This document shows, piece after piece, positions 10,080 through 20,906 of a stretch of DNA of 36,049 bases. The DNA is taken from positions 1-36,049 of the forward strand of contig JAYMSP010001112.1 of NCBI GenBank assembly GCA_036897095.1, written 5' to 3'. The number at the start of each line of letters is the position of its first letter. Within the stretch, counting starts at the first letter, position 1. The position numbers and the translations under genes are program-made. This stretch comes from Plantago elongata. Its lineage: Eukaryota; Streptophyta; Magnoliopsida; Lamiales; Plantaginaceae. Under the pieces are notes generated by a model. The model did not search any database and was not told the origin of the DNA. It saw nothing but the letters and a program-made list of their open reading frames with translations.

Positions 10080-12297
10080 TAGGCTATGTGTTTTTAATAC
10101 CAATTACTAAGTCTGACTCTCCCAAACCTACAACCACGATATCCGAACATTTTTCTAATATTTGAAACTCAAGGCCACTCTTAACCTGAAACTATAAAGA
10201 GAATCTGCCAACACAATTCATAACACTATAACATAATTATATACTATAATATGTACCGGAATGAGATGTTGAAAAATTAAATTATTCCAATTTAATTTGT
10301 CGAATTTAATTTGGAGTAAAGTGGATTTTAATTTCTCCTTCTGTTCCATATCAATTTTCACTTTTACAATTTTGAGTGTCACGTTAGAGTTAGTTAACTT
10401 TTATTTTTTGTTTGTCATATACTATAAATTTATCTTCACTACTCCAAATAAAGTTAAATACTAACTGAAAGAGTTAATACACCTCGCATGTAATATGAAA
10501 CGTTAAAAGTAAGTTGGATAACTTTCGTGTGATATAGATTGGATCATTGGATGCAAGTAAATCTAGAATCACGTCGTGTTTGCAGAACCTCATCCATCAC
10601 TAATTGGTAGCTAGTTAATTCGTGTAACCATTTTGGGCAACCAATATTATCTTATCTTCTTTTTCTAAAGAATTCTTGACTGACTCGAATAATAGTGGAA
10701 TTTTTCTTCTCATATTGAAATGATCTCAATTTGGTGGTGTGTTAAACCTCAATTACAATGGCCGCCATTGAGACTCATTGACTTGTCTAAAGTTTTGTCC
10801 AGGAGAGGATATGTTCCGTTTATTTTAGTCACTCACTCATGCTATTGTAATCAATCATACATGCGCACTTGGGATGTATGTATACCACAATTGTTGGATC
10901 CCATTCACTTTCTCTTTTTATAAATGATAAAGTTGGACTCGAAGCTCTAAATTATTAATTAAAGATGAAGTGTTTTATTATTATCAACTGCGTTGTGATT
11001 CGTTGTCATTGAATACCATTCACTAATCTTGATATATTTCTTTTCTTTAAATGTTAACACTTATTACTGTAAATCTCATATTCATTTAAGAAAATTCTTT
11101 TTGACTTCAAGAGTGTCTAACTGAAAGTAGGGTGAAGTACTTTTTAACCGGTTTAACTTGTTCATTTTTGTCTAGTTCAGTTCAGATTCATTCAATTATG
11201 CTTATTAATTTTATACAATAATTCAGTTCAACTGGTTTCAATGTTGTTCAGTTCAGATTAGTTATGTTCTATTTAATTCTGTTTAAACAAAGAGAACCGA
11301 GTTATACTGTGTTCGATTCTAAACTGAACTCACTCTCTTAAAGGCATGTGACCGGTGGACATTGGGTCCAATATAGAAGGGCTAGATCTGTGTCACTTAT
11401 TACCAATCATCACTTCATGGGAATCTTGGTGTTAATCCCGTTTAATGTAACAAGAAACATATTTTCACAAAATAAACTGAATGAAGTAATAAACGTAGTT
11501 TACTCGGCCACGAACGCATTTCTCCTACCACATACACTCCATGTGGGTTGTGATTGCAATTTGCAAACCGAAAAGTGAGCAATGTAGAGACGATAGACCA
11601 ATGAATTGTAAAGAAAAGATTCAAAAGGTAGAAAAGAAATCAAAAGTTGGGTCCCTTTTTATTCATGATGATCATCACAAATTCACAATGGTGAAGATTC
11701 TTCTTCTTTAAATTAATTTCCTGCGTAATGCAATTAAATTAAATTAAATTAAATTAAATTAAATTAAATTAGGATCGATCGATCAACAATATGATCCATG
11801 CATCATCCACTCCACTTGGCTTGATCTTGGAGTAGCAAGTACTAAAGTGCAAACTAAAGCGCAAAAGATGCCATCCACATTGTCATAATGCAGCAACGCC
11901 AATTGGAAAGCGAACATTGGCATATTTGTCCATCAAAGTGTTTATCATCATGTGAAGGTAGGCCATATTTTCTTCATCTTTTTCTAACCAAACTATTCTT
12001 TTACGATCACATTTGAATTTGAATCAATACTTTGTCACCCTATGGACTACATCCTGTACCCTCTTGGTGCGCTCGTTAATTGGATATATATATATGTTAC
12101 TTTTTAATTTACACGTAAAATAGTGAGTGTGTAAATTCATATGTCAAATAAATAAGTGATTGATAACGTTAATTATGAAGGACATATTTGGTGTATGCGT
12201 CCAAAGTCCAAACCTGTAATTGTGTTATAAGTTTGTGATATGCTCATATGTCATACGAGTTACTAAAAGAAAATTATAATAATTTTAATAATTAATA
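10080..12297. other. intergenic DNA, no gene seen
   Basis: No ORF here has recognisable protein features. Between about 11150 and 11330 the word CAGTTCAG recurs in an AT-rich background, hinting at a decayed repeat. A small palindrome, CAATGGC-C-GCCATTG, lies at 10756-10770. Confidence 0.6.
11732..11771 (+). repeat. (AATTA)n pentanucleotide microsatellite
   Basis: There are eight nearly perfect units of AATTA across 40 bp, directly followed by a short GATC repeat. Confidence 0.9.
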
Positions 12298-12543
12298 TTT
12301 CCTCCGTCTTATCAGATGTTATCCATTTTGACTTTTTCAAGTCAACTGTTCCAACATTAATTGCAAATTAATTTTAAACTATATATATAAAATGTTCAAT
12401 TAAATTGTATTATAGAACTTTGATCCTTAAAGTTTCCTAATAAAAATAGAAAAAAGAGATGTTTAAGAATAATTCATTGTTAAAATTGAAAATCGTTGAC
12501 TGTAAAAAGTCAAAATGAGTAACATCTTACGAGACGTAGGAAC
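12298..12543. mobile_element. Stowaway-type MITE (copy 1)
   Basis: This 246-bp element is flanked by TA on both sides (12296-12297 and 12544-12545). The left end TTTCCTCCGTCTTATCAGATG and the reverse complement of the right end (GTTCCTACGTCTCGTAAGATG) match over about 45 bp, including CATTTTGACTTTTT and AGTCAAC. The CTCCGTC start and TA target fit Tc1/mariner-derived Stowaway elements. It is non-coding. Confidence 0.8.
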
Positions 12544-12634
12544 TACTATTGAGGGTGGGAGTAGTAGAAGATGATACGAAACTTACCTTTCTCTCTAGTA
12601 TAATACTTATTTTTATATATGAAATATGAAATTA

Positions 12635-12690
12635 AGATCAACTGGTAAGACATTTCACCTCCGATCAATACGCCGTGGTTCGATTCACCA
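12635..12690 (+). repeat. tRNA-like A and B boxes, possible SINE head
   Basis: GATCAACTGGTAAGAC (about 12636-12651) resembles an internal RNA polymerase III A box, and GGTTCGATTC (12678-12687) is a close B box. Their separation of roughly 30 bp is as in tRNAs and tRNA-derived SINEs. The surrounding bases do not fold into a full tRNA cloverleaf that I can support, so a SINE relic is more likely. The 3' end is not identified. Confidence 0.4.
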
Positions 12691-12792
12691 TGTTGTATAA
12701 GAGATTAAGAATTCATGAATTCAATTGTTCAAAATGAAATTGATTGATGTACTAATAATTATTACTTTGGTAGTTTGATTTTTTAGATAGTA

Positions 12793-13042
12793 ATTCCTCC
12801 TCGGTCCAATCTTACCCGTTTTGACTTTCTTCAGGTAAATTTTAAATTTGATCACAAATTAATTTTAAACCATCAATGAAGAAAATGTCCACTTCAATTA
12901 TATTATGAAACTAAAACCCCTAAATTTAATAATATAATTTAACGAAATTTTACATTTGTCTTTTAAGTTAATTTATGATTAAAGTTGGAGATAATTAACC
13001 GGAAAAAGTTAAAATGAATAGTTTTGAACGGGACAGAGAAAG
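12793..13042. mobile_element. Stowaway-type MITE (copy 2)
   Basis: This 250-bp element has TA on both sides (12791-12792, 13043-13044). The left arm, ATTCCTCCTCGGTCCAAT then CCGTTTTGACTTT, pairs with the reverse complement of the right arm, CTTTCTCTGTCCCGTTC then CATTTTAACTTTTT. Internal sequence (AAATTAATTTTAAAC, then a TTCAATTA-ATTAT tract) is shared with copy 1, so both belong to one family. Confidence 0.75.
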
Positions 13043-13185
13043 TAATATACAGTTTAAAAGTGTTTTACAAAAAAAAAAATTGTTAAAGCACATATGAAAG
13101 TATGTTATAACTTATAAGCATGCTACTCAAATTTATTATATGTGATCAAAATATATGTTCATCATTTTTACCCATAAATGTTTAG

Positions 13186-13310
13186 TGGATTGATTGCCTC
13201 GGAATTTAAATTAAATTAACTCAATTCGAATTGTATTTTTGTGTAAAAATAATATAAAATTTGAATTTAAATTGAGTTAATCCAATTTAATTTTCGAGAC
13301 AAACATTCCA
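13186..13310. mobile_element. 125-bp foldback element
   Basis: The two halves are imperfect inverted copies. TGGATTGATTGCCTCGG on the left pairs with the reverse complement of the right end, TGGAATGTTTGTCTCGA. The match continues through AATTAACTCAATT to near the centre, leaving almost no loop. The target duplication is not clear. It is non-coding and looks like a MITE. Confidence 0.65.
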
Positions 13311-13617
13311 TAAATTTTGGAAAAATGTGTAAAGTTTTATTAAGCGTATATATAGAGGTATAGTGTTGTACGATATGATTAAAAATAAGGAATATTCTCA
13401 TTTGTTAAAAAGGTTATGAACTTTAAGTATTTGAATTAACATAGGAACAAACGAAGTAATTGATTAATATATATTCCTAGTGGAAGAAGGCGATGGAAGA
13501 TACGTTCTTTGAGAATACAGAAAAGCAGCATTGACCAATCACATGCAGACAAATTATACCATATTTTTATCAGCCTCTCTACTGAGAGTATGGACTTCCA
13601 CTCATCTCATGCATTCA

Positions 13618-13668
13618 CTTCATGTTCCTTACAAACTTCATGTTCCTTACAAACTTCATGTTCCTCAC
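13618..13668 (+). repeat. 18-bp tandem repeat, 2.8 copies
   Basis: The unit CTTCATGTTCCTTACAAA occurs at 13618 and 13636, and partially at 13654. Confidence 0.85.
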
Positions 13669-14591
13669 TTTGTAGTATATATATCAGGTAATATATTCAA
13701 AGTCTTGTTCATCATCGTAAACATAATATTTATAATAATACTTGTACTCTTAAAAAAGATTGTGAAAATACATCACTTGAACCTTTTTAATATATTTATA
13801 ATACATTTTCAACATAATTTAATATTAATTCGTAGTTTAAATTTTTTCTTAAAACTTATATAAATCAAACGCGATGTTTGATTGGAAACATAAAAGTACA
13901 TATTAATTTATCCGGTTAAGTTCGAATCATTTAACCCCTAAATCTGATCCACCTGGCTCTAACCCTCCAGCCCATCCACCACCAGACTAGTTTAACTAAC
14001 TGTTAGCAAAGTCAGCAAAGTATATATAAGAGTTATTACTCCATATTTAAAACTTTAATGGAACTTACCAGTTACCACCTAGAAATAACCCTCTTATATA
14101 ATGCTCCTTGTCGCCACATATTCACTACATGAAAAGCTGCTAGGAAAACTGAAGCCTGAGCGTTCCAGTACAATTCTTCTATCACTTTTTACATCTCCAC
14201 CTTACAATTTTGAATAGTGGTTTGTAATTGGTTTTGAATATTTTTAAAGTTGTGTATCATAGGTTTGGACGCTTGATTCTTTTTCATTTGTAATTGTTCA
14301 TTAAGATCATTCCTTGTACTCTCAACTCTTTTTAATAAAATTTTAACCGATTCAACAGAAAAATTGAATATTTCCCTGCCTTTTTAGTTACTATGGGTTA
14401 AACCCGAACCCTTGGTTTCATCTTATACTTGAATGATCGGTTTTTCACTAGTGTTATCAGTTATATAGGTATGATTAACATAGATCATTGTGTAAGAGAT
14501 GGTTGTGTTGGAAGAAATTGGCATGAGGAGAAAGAGAAGCAAATAGAATGCATTAATTGACCATGAAAAAATAGAAATATGTTTTCAAAAG

Positions 14592-14930
14592 TATGGAAAG
14601 AACTATTAAACTGAGTGATGATGAGGGGTCTCTATTACGTCAAACATAACATGGTGAAAAGTAAAATTGCACAGTAAAAGCATCTCATGAGAATGCATGA
14701 GTCCGGATAAATTGACATGGCATATGTAGAGAAGTCTTTAACAACAAAGACATATAAAAAACTAGTACGTATTAAAATAAAATACTGAAAAGAATAGTTA
14801 AACTGGATGGTGATAAGGCCTGTATTACGTCACACAACTTGATGAAATGGAAAGTTGCATATAGTAGAGGAATAAGTTATCGTCCAATTAGAGATAACAC
14901 TGAGTAGAATAATAAGTCTTTAACATATCA
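14592..14930 (+). repeat. diverged tandem duplication, period about 190 bp
   Basis: The segment starting near 14592 (AAGAACTATTAAACTGAGTG, then TATTACGTCA, then TTGCACAGTA, then AAGTCTTTAACA near 14732) recurs from about 14783 (AAGAATAGTTAAACTGGATG, TATTACGTCA, TTGCATATAGTA, AAGTCTTTAACA near 14910). The copies are clearly related but have many changes and small gaps. Confidence 0.7.
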
Positions 14931-17378
14931 CAATCGTAGGGGTAATCCGACGATAATAATTAAAGAATGGTAAGGTTGCAAGGTGGAGGGGTCCCCTGAA
15001 GATCAAATTCTATGCTGAAAGGAAAGATGGAGATCAATATAAATTCATGAGGTACAACACGTAAGAGACGACAATAGGATGCCAATGGGTCATGGGCCCA
15101 GAAAGTTTCTCGAACCATATATTGATCTATCCCTTTTGCTTTTCCTTTTCCCACTTTTATTTGGCTCAATGTACACGTCACTGTTTAATGCACTTTTGTT
15201 TGCCATTCTCATTAACACAACACACACACATTTGGACTAATTGGTGTGTTAAGGGCATATGGCTACAAACAGAGGACTCGTCTACATCAGCCTCCGAATG
15301 AAAATACAATAATATAAATGCAAAATAACATGTGATGATGTGGATGTAATTCGTAGTGGCACTTTCTGACATGGACGACAATTAGGACAAGGAAGGGGTG
15401 TGCCATATGTTTATGTGTCACCAATGAAATCGATCATTGATCAATCACCTTACATTTTTTACAATTCATAAAATTTATTTTAAAACCATTCACTTAATTA
15501 AGATTTATTAAGCAAGATCGTTCAAGTCAAACCACATTAATTTTGGCTTTAAAACGGAATCAGTCAACACATAGAAGAATCTAACCTTTTGGCATTAGAT
15601 TTTATTCTAAAATAGCAATTGATTGAGTTTCGGCCTTCTCGTCAAAATTATTTTTAAAATCACCAAATTGCATGACCATGTCTCATGTGGATTAAGAGCA
15701 AGCGAAACAAATTATATATATAAGAAGACTCACTCTCCACTGGTAAGTGATCTTATTTGTGTGAGTTTAAAAATAAATCTGAAAAATATTGTATTGACAT
15801 TACGTGTCAATTTTAAGGGTGAACTGTGTAGACTTAAAGAGTTGAATTTTCATCCATTAATGATCGAGTCGTTACAATTAAATTATTAAAAAAATTATCT
15901 TCGACCACCACCCCCAAACAAATATTTAACGAATTCTCGTAACTTACACTTGTAACTAAGAAAAACTTACAAGAAGTAAAAGAACACATATATTTTCTTT
16001 ACTGACACTTTACAAAAACTAGTACGAACCAAAAGAGAATGATGTTAAGTTTGAATAAACATATCAGAGACACAAATGAGGTGCAAAGTTGGATAACACA
16101 AAAAGCACCATGTTTAGTATGTAAAATTGGCAGGGGTTACCTTGATCGGAAGATTAGGCACCTCGATCTTCTTCAACAGATACGACCTGGGGCTGTTGTA
16201 TCATGTATGTACGTTTGAATGACTAGACAATTCGATCATCTATTAAAGCAAAGCAATTTACGAGATGGGTTCCAAAACTGTCTTTCAATCCATATCAAGA
16301 ACTTCTATCTCTGCTTTTCACAGGTTTCACCAATCATACTAGGCTTAACTGGCTTAGTGCCTTTGAATTTTGCATGCCCACTCGCTTCACTTTATAAGCT
16401 AGTGCATTTGAATTCTTTATTGTATTATACTACCACACTTTTTTCTATTATCATTACTATTATTAGTAAATGAGACACTAGTTACAATGACGGGTGACTA
16501 AATATTAATCAGATAAGTTTATATATGTTCCACCAAGAAGAACAATCATCAGAGATACATGATTCTTGAAATATCAATTACCGTCACCAGTAGGAAATAT
16601 TGTAATTAAAAAAGTTAAGCTTTAAATACCGCGTCACTAAAAATCGAAATTAAATAGGACTGTTGTAACAAAATTACAATAAATGTAACATAAATTGAAG
16701 AAATTGGGTGTGAATATACTTATTACTTGGTCCAAGTGCACCACATGTTGCCCACGCCTAGTCAGCAATGTAATATTTTAAAGTCTTTGACGTAAGACAA
16801 TATACTCAAATTGAATAAGTTCATGTTCGAGATTTATGTCTTGGGCCTTATTCTTTACAACTGTAGTTTTCTGAACTGAATTGAAGTATAATATAAAATA
16901 TAATTAAATAAAGTTAAATTAAAATAAATGAGTTTTCAGTTGAACAAAGCAGAGTGTCACTGAGATTAAACATGTAAGCGAGGATATAGATCTTGTTTAA
17001 GAAACTGAGCTATTTGGAACAAACAGAGAAGAAAATTACCACGCAAATGAGCAAGAATATTGGATGGATATAGTAATGAGATGGTGTTGAATATAGTAAT
17101 ACATGATGTCTGCGCGTGACAAAGGTCCCCATTTTGTTGAAATATGAATGGCTATCTAAGTTCAAAGTTTCATTATAAAGGTGATCTGCCGAGAAAGAAG
17201 GCTATCCTCCAATCACATGAAGAATTTAGATTCTTATAAATCAAATCCAAGAGAAAATAAATCCAATTTTAAACAAGTAAGAAAAGAGAGCACAATAAGG
17301 TTCTTTTATCTCTTTTGATGTCTTCTTCATCAGCCCACTGTATTGTCTGGTAACCTTATATCCTCTCACAATCCACAC

Positions 17379-17388
17379 CTATAAATAG
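17379..17388 (+). promoter_or_regulatory. TATA box of FT
   Basis: CTATAAATAG lies 219 bp before the FT start codon and is the best TATA match in the proximal upstream region. It predicts transcription starting near 17410 and a leader of roughly 190 nt. Confidence 0.55.
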
Positions 17389-17416
17389 TTGCTTGGTGAG
17401 CTTTAAAATTAATTGC

Positions 17417-17515
17417 ATGGCTAGGAGTCCCAAACCGATTGTATTCATACAATTGGTCACTGCAGTTGAGCAGCAACAACACTCACTAACTACTTACTTT
17501 ATGCACTGCACTTAA
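17417..17515 (+). CDS. possible uORF in the FT leader (32 codons)
   Basis: An ATG at 17417 opens a 32-residue frame (starting [10 protein letters not shown]) that ends at TAA 17513-17515, well before the FT start. It would be translated only if transcription begins upstream of 17417. The TATA position places the start within a few bases of it, so inclusion is uncertain. The start context has G at +4 but no purine at -3, so scanning ribosomes may pass it. Confidence 0.25.
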   Translation: MARSPKPIVFIQLVTAVEQQQHSLTTYFMHCT

Positions 17516-17597
17516 ACAACAATACAAAACAATAGTACAAAACAAAACAGAAAAGATTGCATCAAGAACTGCTTCTTCATCCAAGAACTTAACAAGA

Positions 17598-20067
17598 ATG
17601 CCTAGAGATAGAGATCCCCTTGTTGTTGGAAGGGTCATCGGTGACGTCTTGGACCCCTTCACCCGCTCCATTGGCCTCCGTGTCATCTACAACGGTCGTG
17701 AAGTCAGCAACGGTTGCGAGTTTAGGCCCTCCCAGCTTGGCACCCTGCAGCCTAGGGTTGAGATCGGTGGCGATGACCTCCGCACCTTTTACACTCTGGT
17801 ACGAAACATATACATATACTAGCTAGTAGTATCACACAACATGAATTATTGTGCATGAGAGTAACGATTTTGCTTCAGGTTATGGTGGACCCTGATGCTC
17901 CAAGTCCCAGCGATCCTAGTCTGAGAGAATACTTGCACTGGTAAGTGGTATTGCAAATTATCAAAATAGAGTTATTATAGCAATCAACTTACAATTGTCA
18001 TCTTACAATTGTCATCTTACTTGTCAACTCTTCTACTATGCCAATTGGCTTATAATTATAAAACATTTTTTCTTCCAGCTAGCCTCCGTCTTCCTCTTTT
18101 CTCCCATTAATCTTTTGCCATCAGTCTAATTTATAACCACTTTCTACCTTGAAAGGCCCACTTCGTCAAGCAAGTACCGAGTCATCAGGACTTATTAATT
18201 ATTTATTTTGATTTCCTAACTTAACGAAAGATTTTAAAAAATAGAAAAATGAGTATGACATCCACCGCCCTATAATAGTTTCATACTATTAATTACGTGG
18301 CAGACAAATATCATTTTTGGAGAAAATAAAGCTAATTCATTTATGATATTGACATAATATATCATTGTTGAAAGAAGATGAAAACATGATTTGGAACATA
18401 AAAATAGTAAAATGTAAAACTATTTTCGAAACATAATAAGTAGTGACTGATAAGTACGTAGCAATTATATTTTATTTTACTTAATGAGTTCATTACTATA
18501 GTAGTTTTTCACCTGGATCTAATCTAATCTATGGGCAGGAGAGATATTTCAAAGCTCTTATCATCATTTGGTATGAGTAACATGACTGTTTTCTTCACCA
18601 GCAAGACTTAAACAAGTGCAAAAATAGAAGTGTTTTACTTCAAGGGTGTAGTTGGACTGATCATGTGCCACGTAGGAAAAAGAGGCCAAGTATCTTCAAA
18701 AAAGAACAGATCCAAGTGGAGTATATCATATGTTAGCAAATACCTACGTTGTAAAAACACGTTATCATGTCCCAACGAACTTCTTCTAGCTAGCTACCTC
18801 TTTACGGCTTACCTTTTACCTTTTTTAGTTCCCCCTTTTATCTCCTTTTTCTTCATGGCCTATTTTCCCAAATCTCAATCTCCACACTTTCAGAATTCTA
18901 TCGTGACATCAAACATCCTGAACTAATCCCGATAATTATAAACGAGTAAATTTAAATTTAAGTCTTTAGTCGAAATAAAATATTCACGTGTATTAAATTT
19001 TTCATAGCAAAGGGTTCAATATTTGTCGCTGTGTTTTAGTAGTTCTTACACGAACGATCTCCAATTATGTCTGCTTCTTGAATGTAGGCTTGTGACTGAT
19101 ATTCCGGCGACAACTGGAGCAACTTTTGGTGAGTAATTTTCTGAACTCAAATCACTTTTTATTCAATTATTACACTCATGTACAGTAGTCAATATGATCA
19201 GCAAAGTTGGAAAGTAAGGCCAATCAAACTTTAATCGTGTCAATAATATACTGGTCCGATCGATCACTAAATAGAACGATAAGGTAAAAAATTGCATTAG
19301 TAAAGGTTCGGACATCACTTTCTTTTTCACTGTTTTTTCCGTTTATGTAACATGGTTTCTTTTTTAATCCAGACATGATTAACCACCACTAACACAAAAT
19401 GTCCCCAAAATGTACTAAGGTATCGAGGAATATATGTATTTCATGTTGGTGGGAAGGTACAATTTCACCACTAATGTCCTCTTCCTATGTTAACGTGTCG
19501 AGTTCACACAAAGAGTCTGAATAAACATGACTCTTTTTACATTTTGATGTGACTCAATTTTATTCATACACGAGGATTTATATGTTTTTAAGGATATTGG
19601 GATAATGTTCTTCCAATAATAGCAATTTTTGCGAGATTGATTGGGAAGAGTTGAATCCGTGTAAAATGATAAAGAATATAATGTTTTAAGAAGATGGTAT
19701 AGATGCGTTTGAGTTTGCGCATATCAAATTTTTAGTGCGGTTTATCTGACTTGTATGGTTTGAAGACCATTGTTCGTATGGACTATTAGTTTCCACGTCG
19801 TCCAGAACATACAAATCATTGATATTCTTTATGCACTTTGTAGGGCAAGAGATATTAAACTACGAGGCGCCAAGCCCAACAATGGGGATCCATCGCTTTG
19901 TGTTCACACTGTTCCGCCAATTGGGCAGGGAGACGGTCTATCCACCCGGTTGGCGTCAGAATTTCAACACAAGGGACTTTGCCGAGCTCTATAACCTTGG
20001 CTCTCCTGTGGCAGCTGTGTATTTCAACTGTCAAAGGGAGAGCGGTAGTGGTGGAAGGAGACGATGA
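17598..20067 (+). CDS. FT: FLOWERING LOCUS T homologue (florigen, PEBP family)
   Basis: There are four exons: 17598-17798, 17879-17940, 19088-19128 and 19844-20067. Introns are 80, 1147 and 715 bp, all GT-AG. Exon lengths 201/62/41 equal those of Arabidopsis FT. The product is 175 residues, the family's usual length, without stops. FT is a small phloem-mobile protein that binds the bZIP factor FD through 14-3-3 proteins at the shoot apex and switches on flowering genes. The PEBP signatures [10 protein letters not shown] (71-80) and GIHRF (116-120) are present. Residues that separate activators from TFL1-type repressors are all of the FT kind: Tyr85, Tyr134, Gly137, Trp138, Gln140 and the Leu150-Tyr151-Asn152 triad. 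It is therefore expected to promote flowering, like beet FT2 or Chenopodium FTL1, and not to act as beet FT1. The tail ends in three Arg. The start is the family start, [11 protein letters not shown]1 follows 6.1 kb downstream on the same strand. Confidence 0.97.
17988..18020 (+). repeat. 14-bp tandem repeat in FT intron 2
   Basis: CTTACAATTGTCAT occurs at 17988 and 18002 and is followed by a partial third unit CTTAC. Confidence 0.85.
18985..18990. promoter_or_regulatory. G-box in FT intron 2
   Basis: CACGTG lies about 100 bp before exon 3. It is the core target of plant bHLH (PIF type) and bZIP factors. A single six-base match may be chance. Confidence 0.25.
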
Positions 20068-20420
20068 TTACCCATCCTGAATGATCAATTTAGATAAAAT
20101 TGACAATAAATTATATGAAATAATTCAACTTAAATATTATATATAGTTGCTGAAAAAAAAATGTAGTGCAACTTGAAAGCTTAAGGTTATGATTTTAAGT
20201 TAAATAATACTATTAGAAGTATAATTAGTAACATTAAGAGTGTTAATCTAATTATACTTTTAACAAATACTACATAAACAATGCTACATCATCATATAAG
20301 TAAGTACTAACTATATAATTAATATTGGAAAATTAGAATTTTCCATGGTGTGGGTGTGATTTACTATTATAATCTCATATTGTTGTACCAGCTGTCTTGT
20401 AATTGAGCAAGTAGGAAAGC

Positions 20421-20426
20421 AATAAA
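20421..20426 (+). terminator. candidate FT polyadenylation signal
   Basis: AATAAA lies 354 bp after the FT stop, in a T-rich context (AATAAAAGTTTTTTATTATA). Another AATAAA at 20105-20110 lies only 38 bp after the stop, so a shorter 3' UTR is also possible. Plant signals are loose. Confidence 0.35.
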
Positions 20427-20544
20427 AGTTTTTTATTATATAGATTTGCTTTGTCAAACTCTTGAAATTAACTTAAAATGAAATGAAATCTTCCTTTTAT
20501 CTGTATGACGTTGCAATTGCATTCTCTTCCATAATCATATCATG

Positions 20545-20593
20545 TGACGTACATTCACCTCTGAAAGCAAATGATTGGGAGCACGTTCACGTG
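20545..20593. promoter_or_regulatory. CCAAT / ACGT-core motif cluster 3' of FT
   Basis: Within 49 bp there are TGACGT (20545-20550), an inverse CCAAT box ATTGG (20574-20578), CACGTT (20582-20587) and a perfect G-box CACGTG (20588-20593) inside the palindrome TTCACGTGAA. The cluster begins 478 bp after the FT stop. In Arabidopsis FT has a downstream enhancer (Block E) with CCAAT and G-box type motifs; a parallel is inference only. Confidence 0.4.
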
Positions 20594-20771
20594 AATGTCT
20601 AGAAGACAATGTTCAACTTACGAGTTGAGATAGAATTTTAATGATATTTTTTAATTAAAATTAAATTTTTTATACAAAAAATTCATTTTCAACGGAGATA
20701 TAACTGCTCCTGCAGTATAACAAACATCTCATAAAACATTAAAATACATACTAGGAAGAATATGACCCGCG

Positions 20772-20906
20772 CACTAATTTGTAGAAATTCGATGAACTTA
20801 ACTTATTAAAATATAAAACGTTACTAGGTGCCTTTAACTAATTTGTGAACTTGAAAATTCGATGAATTTTACTTGTTAAAATATAAAACGTTACTAGGTG
20901 CCTTTG
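20772..20906 (+). repeat. tandem duplication of about 65-70 bp
   Basis: The last 33 bases of each unit, including ATATAAAACGTTACTAGGTG, are identical (20811-20830 and 20881-20900). The first halves (CTAATTTGT, then AAATTCGATGAA) differ by a few changes and a 5-bp gap. Confidence 0.85.

Larger units (their letters stand above)
13311..17378. other. 4-kb region upstream of FT, no gene seen
   Basis: Open frames here are short and featureless. The region holds an 18-bp tandem repeat and a diverged 190-bp duplication (listed). It must contain part of the FT promoter. A CCAAT box at 17209-17213 and a CCACA motif at 17373-17377 (the core bound by CONSTANS in Arabidopsis) are present but are common by chance. 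Confidence 0.5.

Noticed and set aside
11150-11330. Tandem repeat array of CAGTTCAG words
   Set aside because: The copies are irregularly spaced and short; no defined unit.
12635-12690. A functional tRNA gene
   Set aside because: A and B boxes are present, but the acceptor stem and anticodon arm do not fold.
13509-13863. Two overlapping open frames around the 18-bp tandem repeat
   Set aside because: Repeat-driven openness; no domain.
17373-17377. CONSTANS-responsive CCACA element of FT
   Set aside because: A five-base motif this common cannot be claimed without conservation; mentioned only as a note.
18630-18926. 98-codon frame within FT intron 2
   Set aside because: It lies wholly within the intron, with no recognisable motif and a composition like the rest of the intron.
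19770-19994. Open frame overlapping FT exon 4
   Set aside because: It is a frame shadow of the FT exon, which explains its openness.
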